A DNA stretch of 64,000 nt from Phlebiopsis flavidoalba (GCA_035772785.1 JAOCPU010000021.1:124001-188000), one strand, 5' to 3'. Positions 1-12,589 are shown, counted from the first letter of the stretch. Made by a program: numbers and translations. The notes: generated by a model not told the origin, from the letters alone.

Positions 1-1099
1 GTACACCATCGTGGTGTCGCCACCGGTGTCCCCATCACCTTCCTCTCCAACGGCAACAGCAACTTCCTCACGGCACTTTTGGACACCGCGACTTTCCTCT
101 CTACCGTCGCCAATCCCCCCGTCCGCCGTGACCACGTTCCTACGGCACCAACGAGAACACCATTTCTTCGAGCACTGCCACGTGAGTACCTCTGCTCATC
201 TACCTTTGGCTCTCGCTCAACATGCGTCATGTACAGTAAGATCTGCAACACCTACATTGGCCCTCGGTGCACGGGGCATCTCCGTGATCAAACTTGCGTC
301 AGGTGACGGCGGCGTGCGTGGGGAACCACGACCAGCCTGAACAATGCACCTCGAACACGTTCATATCCCCGTCTTCCCGGCGTCGTGCCCGTTCGTGACC
401 GCCGTCGGCTCGACGATCGGCGTGAACCCCGAGCGCGCGATCAACTTCACGCGGCGGCGGCTTCTCGGGCATATTCGCGCGCGCCGTCCTTCCAGGACAC
501 CGTCGTCCCGCAGTTCCTCAATACCGTGGCCGTGCCAGTCCAACTTTGCTGGCACGTTCAAACGCAACCGGGCGCTCCGTGGGTATCCCGACGTGCGTGC
601 TCCCCCGTTTGCTTACACTGACTACATGCTAACACATGGTCCCGCAGGTCGCCCTCCAGGGCTGGAACTTTCCACGTCGTGAACGGCGGCGTGTCAGGGC
701 TCGTGGGCGGGACCTCCGCGAGCTCGCCGGTCATTCGCGAGCATCATCGCGCTTTGATCAAACGACCAGCTCGTCGCGGTCCGGCTAAAGCCGACGCTCG
801 GCTTCCTGAACCCGTTCAATCTATTCCACCGCGAGCGGCGCGTTCACGGACATCACGATCGGCAAGAACACGGGGTTCACGTGCCCGAGCAGCCAGCGCG
901 GTGCGTCTTTTGCTCTTTTTCTTTGTGGCGTGCGGTGCTGATTGGCGTCGTGTAGACTGCGTTTACGGCGGCGACAGGGTGGGATCCGTTGACGGGTGAG
1001 TCTCGCTGCTTCCCATCGCGCATTCGCAAGGCTCACGCTCTCGTGCAGGGTTCGGCACCGCCGGTGTTCTCGAAGCTTTTGGCGGCCGCTCAGGCGTAG
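1..1099 (+). pseudogene. Peptidase S53 (sedolisin / tripeptidyl-peptidase type), 3' part, frameshifted
   Basis: Secreted acid serine-carboxyl peptidase family. The left edge of the window cuts the gene; what remains is the catalytic-domain C-terminal half. Visible S53 blocks in order: a LLDTATFLSTVANPP-like block (about 80-120), LASGDGGV (about 287-310), FPASCPFVTAVGSTIGVNPE (about 374-432), FQDTVVPQFLN (about 493-525), and the catalytic GGTSASSPV (706-732, nucleophile Ser codon 715-717). FTDITIGKNTGFTC and TAFTAATGWDPLTG follow, and the stop is at 1097-1099. Introns fit at 901-955 and 996-1048 (GT-AG). These blocks lie in different frames because of several 1-2 base indels, often next to short homopolymers, for example near 320, 455, 672 and 735-755. 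The copy is therefore probably a pseudogene, though consensus errors cannot be excluded. Family identity is secure from the SGTS-type motif and the collinear blocks. A related copy lies in inverse orientation at 7.19-7.71 kb. Confidence 0.85.
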
Positions 1100-4000
1100 G
1101 AATCTCGACGAACTCGGACATCAAAGAATGAACATGTACATCGTACGGAAACACTCATGTATCAGTAGAGTCGAATAAATGTCTATCACGATCAGGCTTT
1201 GTGCACCCGACAGAGCCTGGATATGCTGAGCTGCGCGGGTTTAGTTACGTGATTCTACCACGCGAAGTATAGGGCGGATATACCCTCGTCTTGCGCTGAC
1301 GAGCTCGAGTGCGTGGGTGGCGCGCTGCAGCCCAAGACGCGCTGTGCATCCCGAGCGAAGGGCGGGAGGCTATCCGGCTCGCGTGCATTAGGAAACATGA
1401 GGGCAGCGACTTCTGCTGTATAGCTGCGCTGGTCTTGTGGCATGTGGCGCCGTGTGTGCTCAGAGAAGTCTTGGAAAGTTGTAGATATCGGCGCGTCACT
1501 GAAATTTGTCTGCCTGTGTGCCAACGCGTGAAGTACGAAAGTACCACCGCTAGGGCCGGAGCACTCAGCCGTAGGCACGAGCCAAACTAGTCACGACCAG
1601 ACTGGAATGTTGAGCGCATTGCATTTCAACAAAATGTATATACTTGTGCTGTATGGAAGTGACCGTCAGGACGCGCGAAGGGTTAGCTGTCTATTCTATT
1701 ATCGGGAAAAGCTACCCATCTACCACTACAATAACCGTGAGGTAATAAAAGATCTATACGAGAACAAAGTCATCATTGGTACCGTACATTGTAGCCCATA
1801 CATCATAGCCCACGTCAACGCACGAGCGGTGCCAGGAAAGCCATGAAGCCCGACCACGCGCCATCGTCCTCTACCTGGGACGAATGACAAAGGTAAGATT
1901 CTTCGGCGGACTGACGTTGGATTGACGTGGTAACATAGTTCCAGTTCCATTTTCGGGGTACGCGCATGCCGCCGGCCCGACGAAGCTGTCTACCTGCGGC
2001 TCCATCGCCCGGCGGGGGAAAAGAAGAACGTCGGCTCTGGGCCGAACGTCTCTCGAAAGGAGGGGAAAGGCGGTTCCGATGTACGGCGCGTGAGCTCGCC
2101 ACTTCCGGCGAGAGTGCGGTGAGTGGTGAGAAGTGGTATAGGCGGGGTGCAGAGGGGGTAGGAGTGTCAGTGTGGGTCCCCGGGAACATGGGATTCAGGG
2201 TCGGTCTCGGTCGAGCAGCCGTCGATCATGGCGGAGCAGCCTCGTACCCGACGACCTCTGCCCAGCTCCAAATCCTCCGCCGCCTCGTCTGCCTTTTTAG
2301 AGGGCAGATATGAGGCCGTCTGGAGAAATGATCTTCAGTCAAATATGTTGAGTGTCTGCAACTTAACGAGACAACTCACACAGCTCTGCGGTAGGTGCGC
2401 GGCGAAGTGTCTGACGACATCAGAGTTGGTCTTGATTTTTTTTTCCGAGTCTGTCCCGCAGCTGGGACAAACCGCTTAGACTAGAGATCAGATTTCTCCT
2501 GAGATGAGCAGGAAAGCACTCTACGAACGGTTTTGCTCCTTTAGGGCAGTGACGACCATGAAAGTGCGCTCGCCAGCCTGCCCAAAGGCCGAGACAAAAA
2601 GCAGAATTTCTGCTACCGGGGAAAGTGAACCATTCCGTACTAGACGAAACCCGTCTGATGGATGACTGTCGAGCGGCACGCGTTGCTCGAGAGTGAATAC
2701 GTTGTTCTCGAAAAGATGACGTGGCGTGGGGTGGAAATATTTTTGGGAAGGAAGGACATCAAAGTTTCTTCTCTCCTCACCCAAGCTCAAAGAAAATAAA
2801 AACTGTGCCACAGATAACGGTTTGAGTCGGACCGGTGCTTGGTGTTGAATAAAGAATACGTTGTAATCGTTGGTACGGAGGGGAGAGAGGATGGGGGCGG
2901 AGGGAGCATGTGCTAGTGCAAGACCCGAGAGTTCAGATCGTGGGTAGACCTATCAAGGTGAACGGGTGAGGGGGCTTGTATCATGAGTGTTTGTATTGGC
3001 TTTGGTTAGTACGGTTTGGCTAGGCATACTATGAGGAGGAGTGCTCTTTCTGATAAGGGAGGTGCATTGGGGGTGACGGTGTGCAGAAGGGATCAGGATG
3101 ATGTGAACGTGCTCTTCATCGTAGACTGTAGTGTTTTTATACTCGTAGCGAGATCATATTTGAGGAGTCTTTGCCTGGTCTTATTTCTGGGCACTCATCC
3201 ATTTGTAAATGTTTTGTGACTCTGAATATCTCTGTTCGCTTCTCAGAAAGTTGCTGGCGTGCTGTATCCTACAATACTGCCAGTTTAAAAAAATTCTTCA
3301 CTACGTAAGCTCTATTCCTTTGTCCAACTAGAGGGAACGAAATTGCATCAACGCAAGATGCTCCAGTCTAGCACTATCGCTTCCGCCCCTCTGTGCACAC
3401 TAATCGAATGAATGCGACTCTTTCGTCACGTATTTGGGCTCCATTTAAGCGCCTCGGCTTGACAGCTAAGTCGGAGAGCCCAAGCTGGCCAGACCGTGCT
3501 TTGCGATCACAAGCCTTAAATGCGGAACTATGACATCCGTTTGTTGAAACGATAGAGCACGCGAAGACAATCAGTTGTCTTGCCCCTGTGTCTCCGACGC
3601 GGACGCATTTGTTCGAGCTGCCAGCGGCCACCTCAAGGATGACATCGAAATCCGATCGCGTGGCGATAGCGGCGGGGAGAATGAACGGCAGAGCACATTC
3701 CATGAAATTACGCCCTCTTCCTATGGTTAGGGAAGCAGTGCATCTGACCCCTCCGCGTAGCGTTACTTTCGGGCCCTCAGGCCTGTTCGACGGGTCCCTG
3801 CGCGATCATCGCCGCCACCGGCGGGCAACTGTGCAAGTGTGGCGTGGAGAACCCCATAACGGCACGCGTTGTTCCATTTTTGGCGGGAGCAAGAGTGCAC
3901 ATACATCCGCATTTCCAGTCGAGAAGCTTATGAGGCATGCCGCGCGGAGGTGGGAAATGTGCATGGGTATCGTGAAGACCTCGAATCCGGACATCGTGAA

Positions 4001-4600
4001 CGGTCGTCCCGTATGGCGGCTGTAAGGCGCGCGAAAGCGGCCGGGCCGGCGGCGTATGATAAGCGCCGATACGTGGTGGCGTCATGGCGGGTAGGCGCCG
4101 TTTTTCCACAAGGAACGACGGCGGCTCGCCCTCTTTCGTCGCTCATAGTGACCCTTGGGGCTCGTTCCTTGGAGAAGGTGCCCTGCACCGCCCTCTTGCT
4201 GCGGCGGAAGCGCAACGATCCTCGGCCTGCCAGATCTCCCTCTGCTTCTGTGGCGGCGGCGGTCGCTGCCATCGCAGCGGGAATGGATGTAACACGCCGA
4301 TGCGAGCTCTCACTGGCCTCCTGCGGAACATGTGTCGCTGTAGCCTCGTTTTTCGTCGAGAACCTGCGGATAGGGGGCGGGAGCAATTGGCCTGTACCGA
4401 TGATACCCGCGCGCTAGATCCACATTCTGCAGCTGGTGTGCGCGGAGCGTTGCTGGCCCGCCTCGTCCGATTCCAGCATCTGTTCCTTGCAATACACTCC
4501 CCTTGGGACCCCTACTACCGATTGATGACGCGATTCGCAATTGCAGACCCCCGCAGCGGTTTTCGGACGGAAACAAGTCCCCATCCTCATTATAGAGCCG
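1100..4600. other. No convincing gene
   Basis: Only short open frames are seen, such as 2228-2479 (+), 2521-2811 (-) and 3588-4025 (+). None shows a recognisable domain, a consistent exon-intron pattern or a relative elsewhere in the window. The first 40 bases after the S53 stop resemble the 3' flank of the second S53 relic (a GGACATCA...AAAGAATGA stretch). This shows that the two copies share 3'-flanking DNA as well as coding sequence. Composition changes from moderately GC-rich to mixed, with no repeat seen. Confidence 0.5.
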
Positions 4601-4607
4601 CAAAACG

Positions 4608-4615
4608 TATATAAG
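4608..4615 (+). promoter_or_regulatory. TATA box candidate (TATATAAG)
   Basis: A strong TATATAAG lies 15 bp before an ATG at 4630 and about 70 bp before C/A-rich, leader-like sequence (ACCAACCACAAGCC). It is the best core-promoter match in the first 10 kb, but the gene it would serve is not identified. Confidence 0.35.
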
Positions 4616-4620
4616 GGGAG

Positions 4621-5830
4621 GCCCCAATCATGGGTGTCTTAAGATTGGCAAAGCAAGCTACCAACCACAAGCCTCTCATCCTACATTCGCAGGGTCTCAC
4701 GTGGCAGCCCAACGCAGGCTCTCTCAAACCGGACATTGTACTCCACCAATTTCATCTCCATCCCTCTCTCGTCCTCAGGGTGTGTTGGTTGTGGGTGCCG
4801 TGCCCTCGGCGCCGTTTCAGGCGTAGCTCACCGCGAGGCCACGACGTCGACGACCAGCAATCCGCCTCGAGTCGCTCGATCCTTCTCAGCGCAACCAGCT
4901 GCGCTCATCAGGAGCGTCGTGAGTCCATACCCGCGTCCCCAGCGTTCTGTCCTCCACACACGCGCGACCGTCGTCGCCAGGCAGCGTCGCCTCCAGCGCG
5001 TCTCGATCTCTTGCCAGCAGTCGGCCATCGTTCCTTCGAGGCGTCGTCTTCCCCTCAGTCGACGATTCGTTGCGTCGTCCATCCTATACGCTCCTCCATC
5101 AGCAGCCATCACTCTGCCAAGCCCACCACCCGACAACTACGATAGATCTGAAACGCTCACTGTCGGATTGGGCTAAGGTTCCCTCACTGCCTCACTCTCT
5201 GAAACGCATGCTTACGCAGTAAACACAGCTAACGGCGGGGCCCCCGCCGAGCGCCTGCGCCCAAGTACTTCACACGCGCTACTAGTTCTCGCCATTTTCA
5301 AAATACTCTTCGAGTCGCGTCACGCCACGGGCCGACGCCGTGATCCCGAGCTCCGCCGTCGAGCAACGCCTCCCAGGGCACGTCCACACCCCCCCCCCCC
5401 ACACCCCCCCCCGCCACGTCGTGTCCAAGCGCCCCCAGCATCGTCTTCCACGGATCCGCGTCGAGCGTCGCCAGCGCGCGGCCAGCAGCGCCTCCACAGC
5501 GTCATCAGCTGGTCGGTCGTGAGCAGCTTGCGTCCGAGCGTTGCCAGCTGGCGGTGCGGGGGGCCAGCGCCGGTCACGGTCACGGTCCCAGACCACGATC
5601 ACCGCCCCCGCGTCGACTGTCACCACCACTGTGACCCACGACTGCCACTACCACCGTTTCAGCACATATCACCATCGATCGATTAATTAGCTCCTCGTCC
5701 CCCCCCCCTGATGAAAAATGGCCTGACAATGCCCAGGAAGTGGAAGGATCATGGAGTTTCATTTGCTGCCTGCGAAGCGCGCGATTGTAGAATATGCTTG
5801 TGATTGTGGATATGTGCTGCTCGATTTCTT
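4621..5830 (+). other. Coding-like but unassigned region
   Basis: Open frames cover 4630-5145 and 4736-5176 on the plus strand, and 5282-5629 on the minus strand. Some stretches read like protein, for example RLESLDPSQRNQLRSSGAS ending at a possible GTGAGT donor near 4918. No frame is open throughout and no family is recognised. On the minus strand 5300-5560 also gives protein-like text (LATLDADPWKTMLGALG), interrupted by C-runs. It may be the remains of one gene or of two overlapping ones. Confidence 0.25.
5389..5412. repeat. Poly-C tracts
   Basis: A 12-base C run (5389-5400), then ACA, then a 9-base C run (5404-5412). Other long C runs occur near 5699, 20635, 23085 and 23175. Such tracts mutate easily and are prone to sequencing-length error. 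Confidence 0.8.
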
Positions 5831-6060
5831 TGAATAAAGCCCGTCAATCTCCACCCCTTCGTGTGTCAATTTCAATTTTTCTCTCTCTTTTGACGCGTCT
5901 TCATTGGTAGGCACTGTTTTTCCTCGTTGCTGTTTTGCGCACAGGAGTGCCTCGATGGAAGATCTTTTGTAGCAGGCACATGTTGTATACTAACCGATTT
6001 GTGAGTACATGCCCACGCACACCGTGGCGCGCTCCTGCTCGCACTCGATATGAGCGATAC

Positions 6061-6505
6061 TATCAATGAGTACGCCCCTCCACTCCCAGCATACATGTTG
6101 TAAGCTCATGATCTTCTCTTTCAAAATCTGTTTTCTGTGTCTGCAAATGCACCCGACCCAACAGCCAGGTTTAACGCATCCCCATTCCCCAACACCCCGA
6201 CGAACATCGCGCACGAATACAGCCCGCGCCGGAAGTCGACCCACCCACGAGCTTTTGCTTCGGGCCTCCTCGATGAGCAATATATCAATGTACGCCCTCA
6301 CGCTCTCCTAGCACATATGCTACAAAATCATGATTTTCTGTTGTAAATTTGTTTTGAGTGGCTGCAAATCCACACCGGCACCGCCAGCCACTCTACATCA
6401 ACGCACACCCCTCCCAACGCCCCGACGAATATCGCGCATACAGTACCCGCGCCGGAGGCGCACTTTAATCGCCACCCGAGCTTTTGCTCGAGCAGAGCAC
6501 CCAAT
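6061..6505. repeat. Diverged tandem duplication, about 220-bp unit
   Basis: Unit 1 is about 6061-6282 and unit 2 about 6283-6505. Both begin TATCAATG..TACGCCC. They then share TCATGAT.TTCT, a TGTTTT..GTG.CTGCAAATCCAC-like block, CGACGAA.ATCGCGCA, and a CCACCCGAGCTTTTGCT-like end. A partial third unit may precede unit 1 (about 6010-6060). Both units are open in one plus-strand frame and share the peptide PTNIAH, but I see no gene around them. Confidence 0.6.
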
Positions 6506-7187
6506 CTCAAACAACCTGAGCAACCCCATCCTTCCATCGAACAACCAAACGCACCTCCCGCATCAACCTCCAAAACACGCTACTCCAGCACCTCCCCCGC
6601 CCGTACCCTCCGCCGCGACCTCCTCTTATCCGCCGATGCGGCGCCCCGCCCCGCCGCACCGCGTCGTCCGCACCGATACCGCGCGTGGTAGAACCACGTC
6701 GAGCGCTATCAAAGACCTTCGGTTTCGTGGCACCGCCGCGCGCACGCGCATATGTAGTCTGGCTGCGGGCGCCGGGTGCGGCGGGGCGGTTGTTGGCTGG
6801 CATGGACGTGGGTGGTGTGGGTTGCATGAGGTGTTTATGGGCAGGTGGGGGTAAAGACAAGATAGAGTAAGAGAGGTGTGTTGCTGGACTATCTTTGTGG
6901 TTAAAGCTATGGGCGCGACGCGAGGCGACGCGGTTGCGTCAATCGCAGCCTACATGCCAGCCGAGCGAGCCCGTTCGTAGCTCGCAGCGCAGCTCACCGG
7001 TTCAATTCCTGCAGCGGCCATATTTCCTTCGGCTAAGCAACAGAGCCAAGTGCGCAAAGGCCCTGTCGAGTGGACAAAACGTGTTTGTAATGCCTCATTT
7101 CCTTTGCTCTACAAATACATGAGTTTCTCTGTGTAGTTCACATGGTCATTCTTTGGTTTAACTGATGTCCAGGTTCCTCGAGATGCC
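6506..7187. other. No gene seen
   Basis: GC-rich, Pro-coding low-complexity sequence to about 6860, then a mixed-composition spacer up to the stop codon of the second S53 relic. A pol III B-box-like string at 6999-7009 does not fold as a tRNA. Confidence 0.4.
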
Positions 7188-7710
7188 TACGCCTGTGGAG
7201 CTGCCAAGACGTCGAACAGCCTCGAGACCACCGGCGCGCCGAATCCGCTGTGTGACTCTGTGCGTTAGAAAGGAGGTGCTGCTCACCAGTACCCGTCGCA
7301 GCCGTAAACGCATTCTACACACGCCATCAGCACGCAAAGAAAGGATAGCCCCACCAAAGAACGCACTACGTGAAGTCTGTGTTCTTTGCAATTGTAAATA
7401 TCCGTGAACGGAGTAAGAGTAGAGTACGGGTTCATGGAGCCCGCGGCGCCGAGCTGGTCGTTGAAACGCGACGACGAGCTCACAGAGGTCCCGCCGTGCA
7501 AACATACCCGACACCCAGCGGATTCGCATCCGCGCTGGTGCCTCCCACTGTGAGTCAGAAATGCATGAATTCGGAAGAGGAGCATGTGGTTGCAGCGGCA
7601 CTGCTCGGATATTTGTTCTGCACGCGCGAGTGGTTGGCGATCTTCGGCCAGTCTGGGGAGTTGTGATAAGCGATGCATATGAAGAAGAACCCTCCGCTCA
7701 GTCCTCACCT
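7188..7710 (-). pseudogene. Peptidase S53 relic, second copy, C-terminal part
   Basis: Read on the minus strand. It has a GGTSVSSSS block (the family's SGTSxSSP active-site region, here with the Pro lost), then a FNDQLGAAG block, NPYSTLTPFTDI (family NPFLYS..AFTDI), and the exon TAFTAATG. An intron starting GTGAGC and ending CACAG follows, and the last exon ends FGAPVVSRLF...APQA with its stop at 7188-7190. Intron position, last-exon sequence and 3' flank match the copy at 1-1099, so the two are paralogues in opposite orientation. The copy lacks everything upstream of the active site and part of the segment after it (no FASIIALI block), and needs frame changes. It is clearly a pseudogene fragment. 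Confidence 0.75.
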
Positions 7711-10700
7711 CTTTGCATCAACATTCCATCTCTACGCTCCAGCCCAGAAAGGCCCTACAATCTCTGCTTTCGTCATATCGTCGTGGGACGGTCGACGAAT
7801 GGGGCGCGTATTCCCGTTGAGGGCACAGACGGAGACATTCTCGAGCCATTGTGGCGAACGATTCCTCATTCACGATCGATTCTCCGGCTCAGGTGTCTGG
7901 GCAAGGGTGTTAACTCCTAGAGTTAAAAAGCTGTCAGTTTCATTTTCCTTTAGCTAGGTGGACTGAGGCACAGTAGTCCCGACCTTTGCTCTCGCGCCAA
8001 ACGCTTCGAAGTAGACCTTTTAGACTCGAGCGGATTTTTTTTTACTCCTCACGAGCTATCTAATACACTAACTCTCAATCAAAAAGAGAGCACACGCTGA
8101 GATAGGAACCGGACGACTCACATACGAGTGATACAGTCGGCAACCAGAACGACCTTCCACCAATCCAGCATCGGCTCATTCGTGCACCGAAGCGGCTTGT
8201 CGTACCTCTCTCCTTCGTGCTGGTCATCCGCAACGAGTCACAGCCTTTTCATTACGCCGTCGCCGCATCTCCGCAGCATTTCTCGACGAAAAACTGGGGG
8301 CGTTGCACGTAGAACCTCGAGTGCGACGCTTGTCTCCGCGTTGCTACATCTGCCGCGATGGTCACAAGAACGACCACGGCCGCCGCCGCTCGAGCCAGAT
8401 CGAGACATGAACACGTCCAATTGCGCTTCCGCTTGAGTGGCGGTGCAGTCCCGTCCAGGGGCGGAAATGAGGCGGAGGAACATTGAGCGGAGGAGAGGAC
8501 GAAAAAGAGGACGCGCCGCGGCGGTTCCGAAAATGGCCCGCCCTGCGCCACCATCAAAGCGTCCTATCATTCCCGCCGCATCGGCTTTGCTGCGCCTACC
8601 CCGTCTGCGGAGAACCATCACAATGCAGGTTCGGAGTCCCTGCTAAATCAGGGTACCGTTTTCCTCTGTATACAGGCTCTTCGTTCCTCGATGGAAAACT
8701 CGAGAATATGCGACTTGTTTCCGCAGGAAATTGAACGACGCGCGCCTTTGTGGGTTCTCACGCCACAAACCTTTGCACTTGGCAGTGCCGCCCGTTGACG
8801 GCGAGGGACGCGCGGGCCTCGAGCCCACACGAGGTTCCGAAATTAACGCATACGGACTGGCAAAGGTGCACCGCTTGCCATATCACGACTGGGGCTGAGT
8901 CTGATCTAGCCATTACATGCTTGCGTCACCACCTCGCCCTCTATCGTGCACGTGCGATCAGCACAATGCCACGCCCCACGATGCTAGTGGTCTACAGCGA
9001 CGGCGCGCGCTCAGAGGCGGATCGGATATGGTTTCTTTGTATGCTACGCCTCTCATCGTTGTGCGTGCTACATCCTGCGTATGCGTACTGCGCTGCCCGC
9101 CCCAAGGTTGGTCGCCAGTGGTCAGATGAGCATACCGCTTTGCGGATTTCCACCGTCCTCCCGCCGGCCTCAGTCGGCAGGCTGAATGAGAGCATTCATG
9201 GAGGGCTTGCGTAAGGCAAACGGGTGAGTGGTGTACTGCTGCGAATGAGTAAGGATCGCCGTCGCGTACACACGACAGACAAATGGTGAATGAATCCGTT
9301 ATCGAAAAGAGGCGGCGTCCCTATCAAGAGCATCCCCGCCGCTATATCTGATCAGTGGCGTGCAGCAAACTCCAGCCAAAATGCAGAGGTTGTAAAAGAA
9401 TCTTTGTCCTTGTACAATAAGCACAAAGTAGCCTTGACGAGTATACGCAGTCTGTCAAGCATGAATGTAAGAAATACACATCTAGAATAAGACAGAAACC
9501 TCTCGAGCGAAACGGGAGGATAAAAAGGACACCTCTCGTCTCACTCTCTGTGTCCCCACAAATCGCGTTTCAGATGCCTCCAAACATTAGTCCTCCCATT
9601 TCTCAACTTTACAAGCCGACCAACCAACGCCACACACATGGAACAGCTTCCGGTTCACACCGCGCAGTCTGGTTGTACATACAACGTGTCAAGAGGTCTG
9701 CGATCCATGTCCTTCACTCCACACGTATCTGTATCGCTAGTGCGTTCCCTCCTACACGCTCACGCTGCGCCGGTGAAGTAGATTCTGATCTCTCAACTAT
9801 GAGACAGCCCTCGGGTTGTTTTATGTTCATGGCGGGGGCGTAAATAGACGGTTTTGTGTGACTGGGGAACACAATCGCCCCGTGCGGATTGCCGACAGTG
9901 CGCAACCGTTTGTAACTCATGGGAGGGGATGCGACGAGTGTAAGTGATTCAGAGCAAGCCTTTGTCCCACTTAGAAGTGTTACTGATTAACTCCCTAGAC
10001 CCGCGATGCGTTCGAAGCCGAAACACCGCGATGCGCTCGAAGCCGAACAGCGGTGGTCATCCAGTGGCAAGCGGAGCGGGACCACCGCACGCCCGCCTTT
10101 CAGGACTCTCCTCCCGACACCGCCGCTGGAATGAGTGTCGAAGCGGCGTGCGCCACAGCCCCAGCGTAACACCCACGAAACGAAATGGAGTAGACTCCTT
10201 CTCTCCCTCAGACGTCCTGGTTTCAGAGAAAATAGGACCATCATCCCAACGTCAAACCAGAGAATTGACCGAGTCGGACTGCTGTGCCAAGCCAAGGGTA
10301 AAATCGGGCTGGAGCTCGCGAACACATATCCAGCTCGTCGCTGTGGCCTTCACGGAGAACGGGAAATGGGGTGCTATGATGTTTTCAAAGGCACGAATGC
10401 GCTGAGGCGAGAAGCGGCTCGGAAACTATTGTAGTGTCTGCATGGCGAGTATGTACATTCTGTTGAATTTTCAAAAAATTCAGCATTCTGTTTGTGTGTG
10501 AATGATTCGGACGCGCGTGCTTCCATTTCATGCATTCTCCGTAAAGTTTATCATCGAGGTTTGGCACTATCGCGATTTCGTGTTTCAGACAAGCAGATCG
10601 GTGGATGGTGTATAGCTATAAGTTTGAAAATTTTTATTTTATTCACCAGTCAAGAGGATTTCACATTTCTTGAAAAGTAGTTACAGCGGGAAGGAAGGAG

Positions 10701-11950
10701 ACAGACGATCTGCAACGCTTGATCGGTTCTTGCCCTATGTTCAGCGTGGTTACGTTGCGCAGCCCTCCGTCACCTCCCGTCGCCTTATTAAATAGATTAT
10801 CCTGCGCCCTGGTCCGCGATGGCCCGAGCCCCCGCGAGTAAAGGGCGAACATGCGCGCGAGCTCCACATCGTGGTGGGCACGGGCAGCGGTATGGAGAGG
10901 GTGTATTCTTGTCAAAGGTCTTGACTTGTGTTGTGCGCAAGGTAATCGAGAGATTGTTGACGATCGTGTGGACGGTGCGTTGAACGGTACCGACTGTGTC
11001 GTGGTATCGCATAGATCCATTCTCGGGTATAGACATGAGGAGGGACTCGCAGCTCACTGACTCGCAGATGGGGCCTCGCAAACACGTTGTAATTAAGCGC
11101 GCTCTTCGATGTGTCTTATCTTCAGAGCTTGTAGGTGCGTGGGCTCCGGTGCGCGAAGAGGTCCATGCGTCGGTCGGAAATGGCTTGGGGAAGGATCTAC
11201 TTGGCTTACACCCTTCAGGATATCTTGAGAGTCTTAAAACGCTGGTCAGCGAGGCAGGATGAGACTCGTCACTCACTTTTCAGCAGGAAACGTTGACTCT
11301 CGCGCTCAACCTCCATTCCACCGTCGAAGCCAGGTATGATGACCGTATTCTCCATCAGGGCATGCGAGGCAAGCAACACAACCTCCACTGCACAATACCT
11401 GTCCGTGGTTGATTCACAGACTCGTATTTCTTACGGGGTTCACGAACTGGAATCGCGGTTATGAGTTTGAGCTACGGTGGCCCAGCGGCCTGACGCACGA
11501 CAGGCAGAATGTAACGTGTAGGTCTGCACCAGGAAGTTAGGTCCTGGGGCAATAGATTTGCAGCTCAGCGAGGCTCTTCGCGCAAGCTATACGCTACAGC
11601 ACCGTGGATTAGAAAAGAGCATACGCCAAGATATGCAACGACTCCTCACATTTGACAGGTTCGGTCAACGGCTTGGACGATCGCAGAGTGCTCAATCGGC
11701 GGATAGTCCGCAGTGAGGCCGAATACAGTGTTCATCTTGCTTGCCGGGTCCTGCACACAATGCCTCAGGGAAGGCGATGGTCTAGGATAGGAGACGCGTC
11801 GCCCGAAATTGATGGCGCGCCGGCTCTAAAAAGGGATTTGATGCGCTCATCGTTCCCAAGCACGTGCTTGAGCGCCGAAGAGGGCCCGGCCTCGCCCGAG
11901 TCGCCCGAGGTTACCGGGCGAGCCGCCCACGTCTGGTCCGTACGGTTCAA
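7711..11950. other. No convincing gene
   Basis: About 4.2 kb with only short frames. The longest are 8238-8621 (-, 127 codons, Arg/Ala-rich), 8750-9214 (+), 9944-10405 (+) and 10797-11276 (-). None has a recognisable domain or credible splice structure. A short tandem repeat lies at 10002-10051. Sequence near 11836-11910 weakly resembles the unit-boundary block R seen later (TTGATGCGC followed by a GC-rich CCCGAG stretch). Confidence 0.4.
10002..10051. repeat. 25-bp tandem repeat, two units
   Basis: Units 10002-10026 and 10027-10051 both read CGCGATGCG(T/C)TCGAAGCCGAA, followed by a variable 4-base end. Confidence 0.85.
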
Positions 11951-11958
11951 GCTACTAC

Positions 11959-12582
11959 TAGTGTTGCCGCGAGGTAGAGGTAGAGGTACCTTAAGGTAGC
12001 GCCACCGTGTTACCTTTGATGACCTTGAGGTGCCACTGAGGTGACCTCAAGGTATAGCGCCCCTCGGCAGCTCCCGGCCAGACGTTAGCGTCGCGTTGAG
12101 ATTGAGACGAAGACTCGAAGTTGAGCGTGCTCGCTAAACGAGTAAACAGTGATGACTTTTGCAACGGTGCGTGATCTCCGTATCCGTCGCCAGACTCGGC
12201 CAGGGGTTTAGCCGGGTCCACTGCAGAGACAAGGAGGTGGATTGTCGCGCAGCCAGAGCATACCGGGTCCTCCGGGACATGACCGAGCCTGAGAGCGCCG
12301 GACACCGTCAGCATCAGTCGCCTACACTTGTAGCCCAATATTCGGGGGGAAATGCAGAAATAAGGAGAGTATTTAGATGTCATTTCAAGAGATGGCATGG
12401 TGGGAAGCGTCAGACACAGCGGGAGTCGGTGGCATGAGACGTGCGTGAGAACAAGGTGACCCAAGGTGATTTGAGGTCACCTTGTGGCACCTTTGAGGTG
12501 CCACTAAGGTGTAGCGCCTGTTACCTTGATCGTGACAAGGTGAGGTTACCTTGAAGGTTACCTCCACCTCGCGGCAACACTA
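11959..12582. mobile_element. hAT-type MITE, 624 bp
   Basis: Terminal inverted repeats (TIRs) begin TAGTGTTGCCGCGAGGT at the left and end with the complement at the right; about 24 bp match with one mismatch. It is flanked by a perfect 8-bp TSD, GCTACTAC (11951-11958 and 12583-12590), the hallmark of hAT insertions. The subterminal regions are packed with AAGGT/ACCTT and GAGGTGCCA motifs in both orientations, the arrangement expected of transposase-binding sites. No transposase is encoded, so the element is non-autonomous. It sits exactly at the left edge of the TA-flanked MITE that follows. Confidence 0.9.
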
Positions 12583-12589
12583 GCTACTA

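Noticed and set aside
6898..7009. tRNA-like boxes (TGGTTAAAGC and GGTTCAATTCC)
   Set aside because: The boxes are about 100 bp apart and neither the T-arm nor the acceptor stem pairs.
8238..8621. 127-codon Arg/Ala-rich minus-strand ORF
   Set aside because: Equally long frames exist in the other frames and on the other strand; composition explains it.
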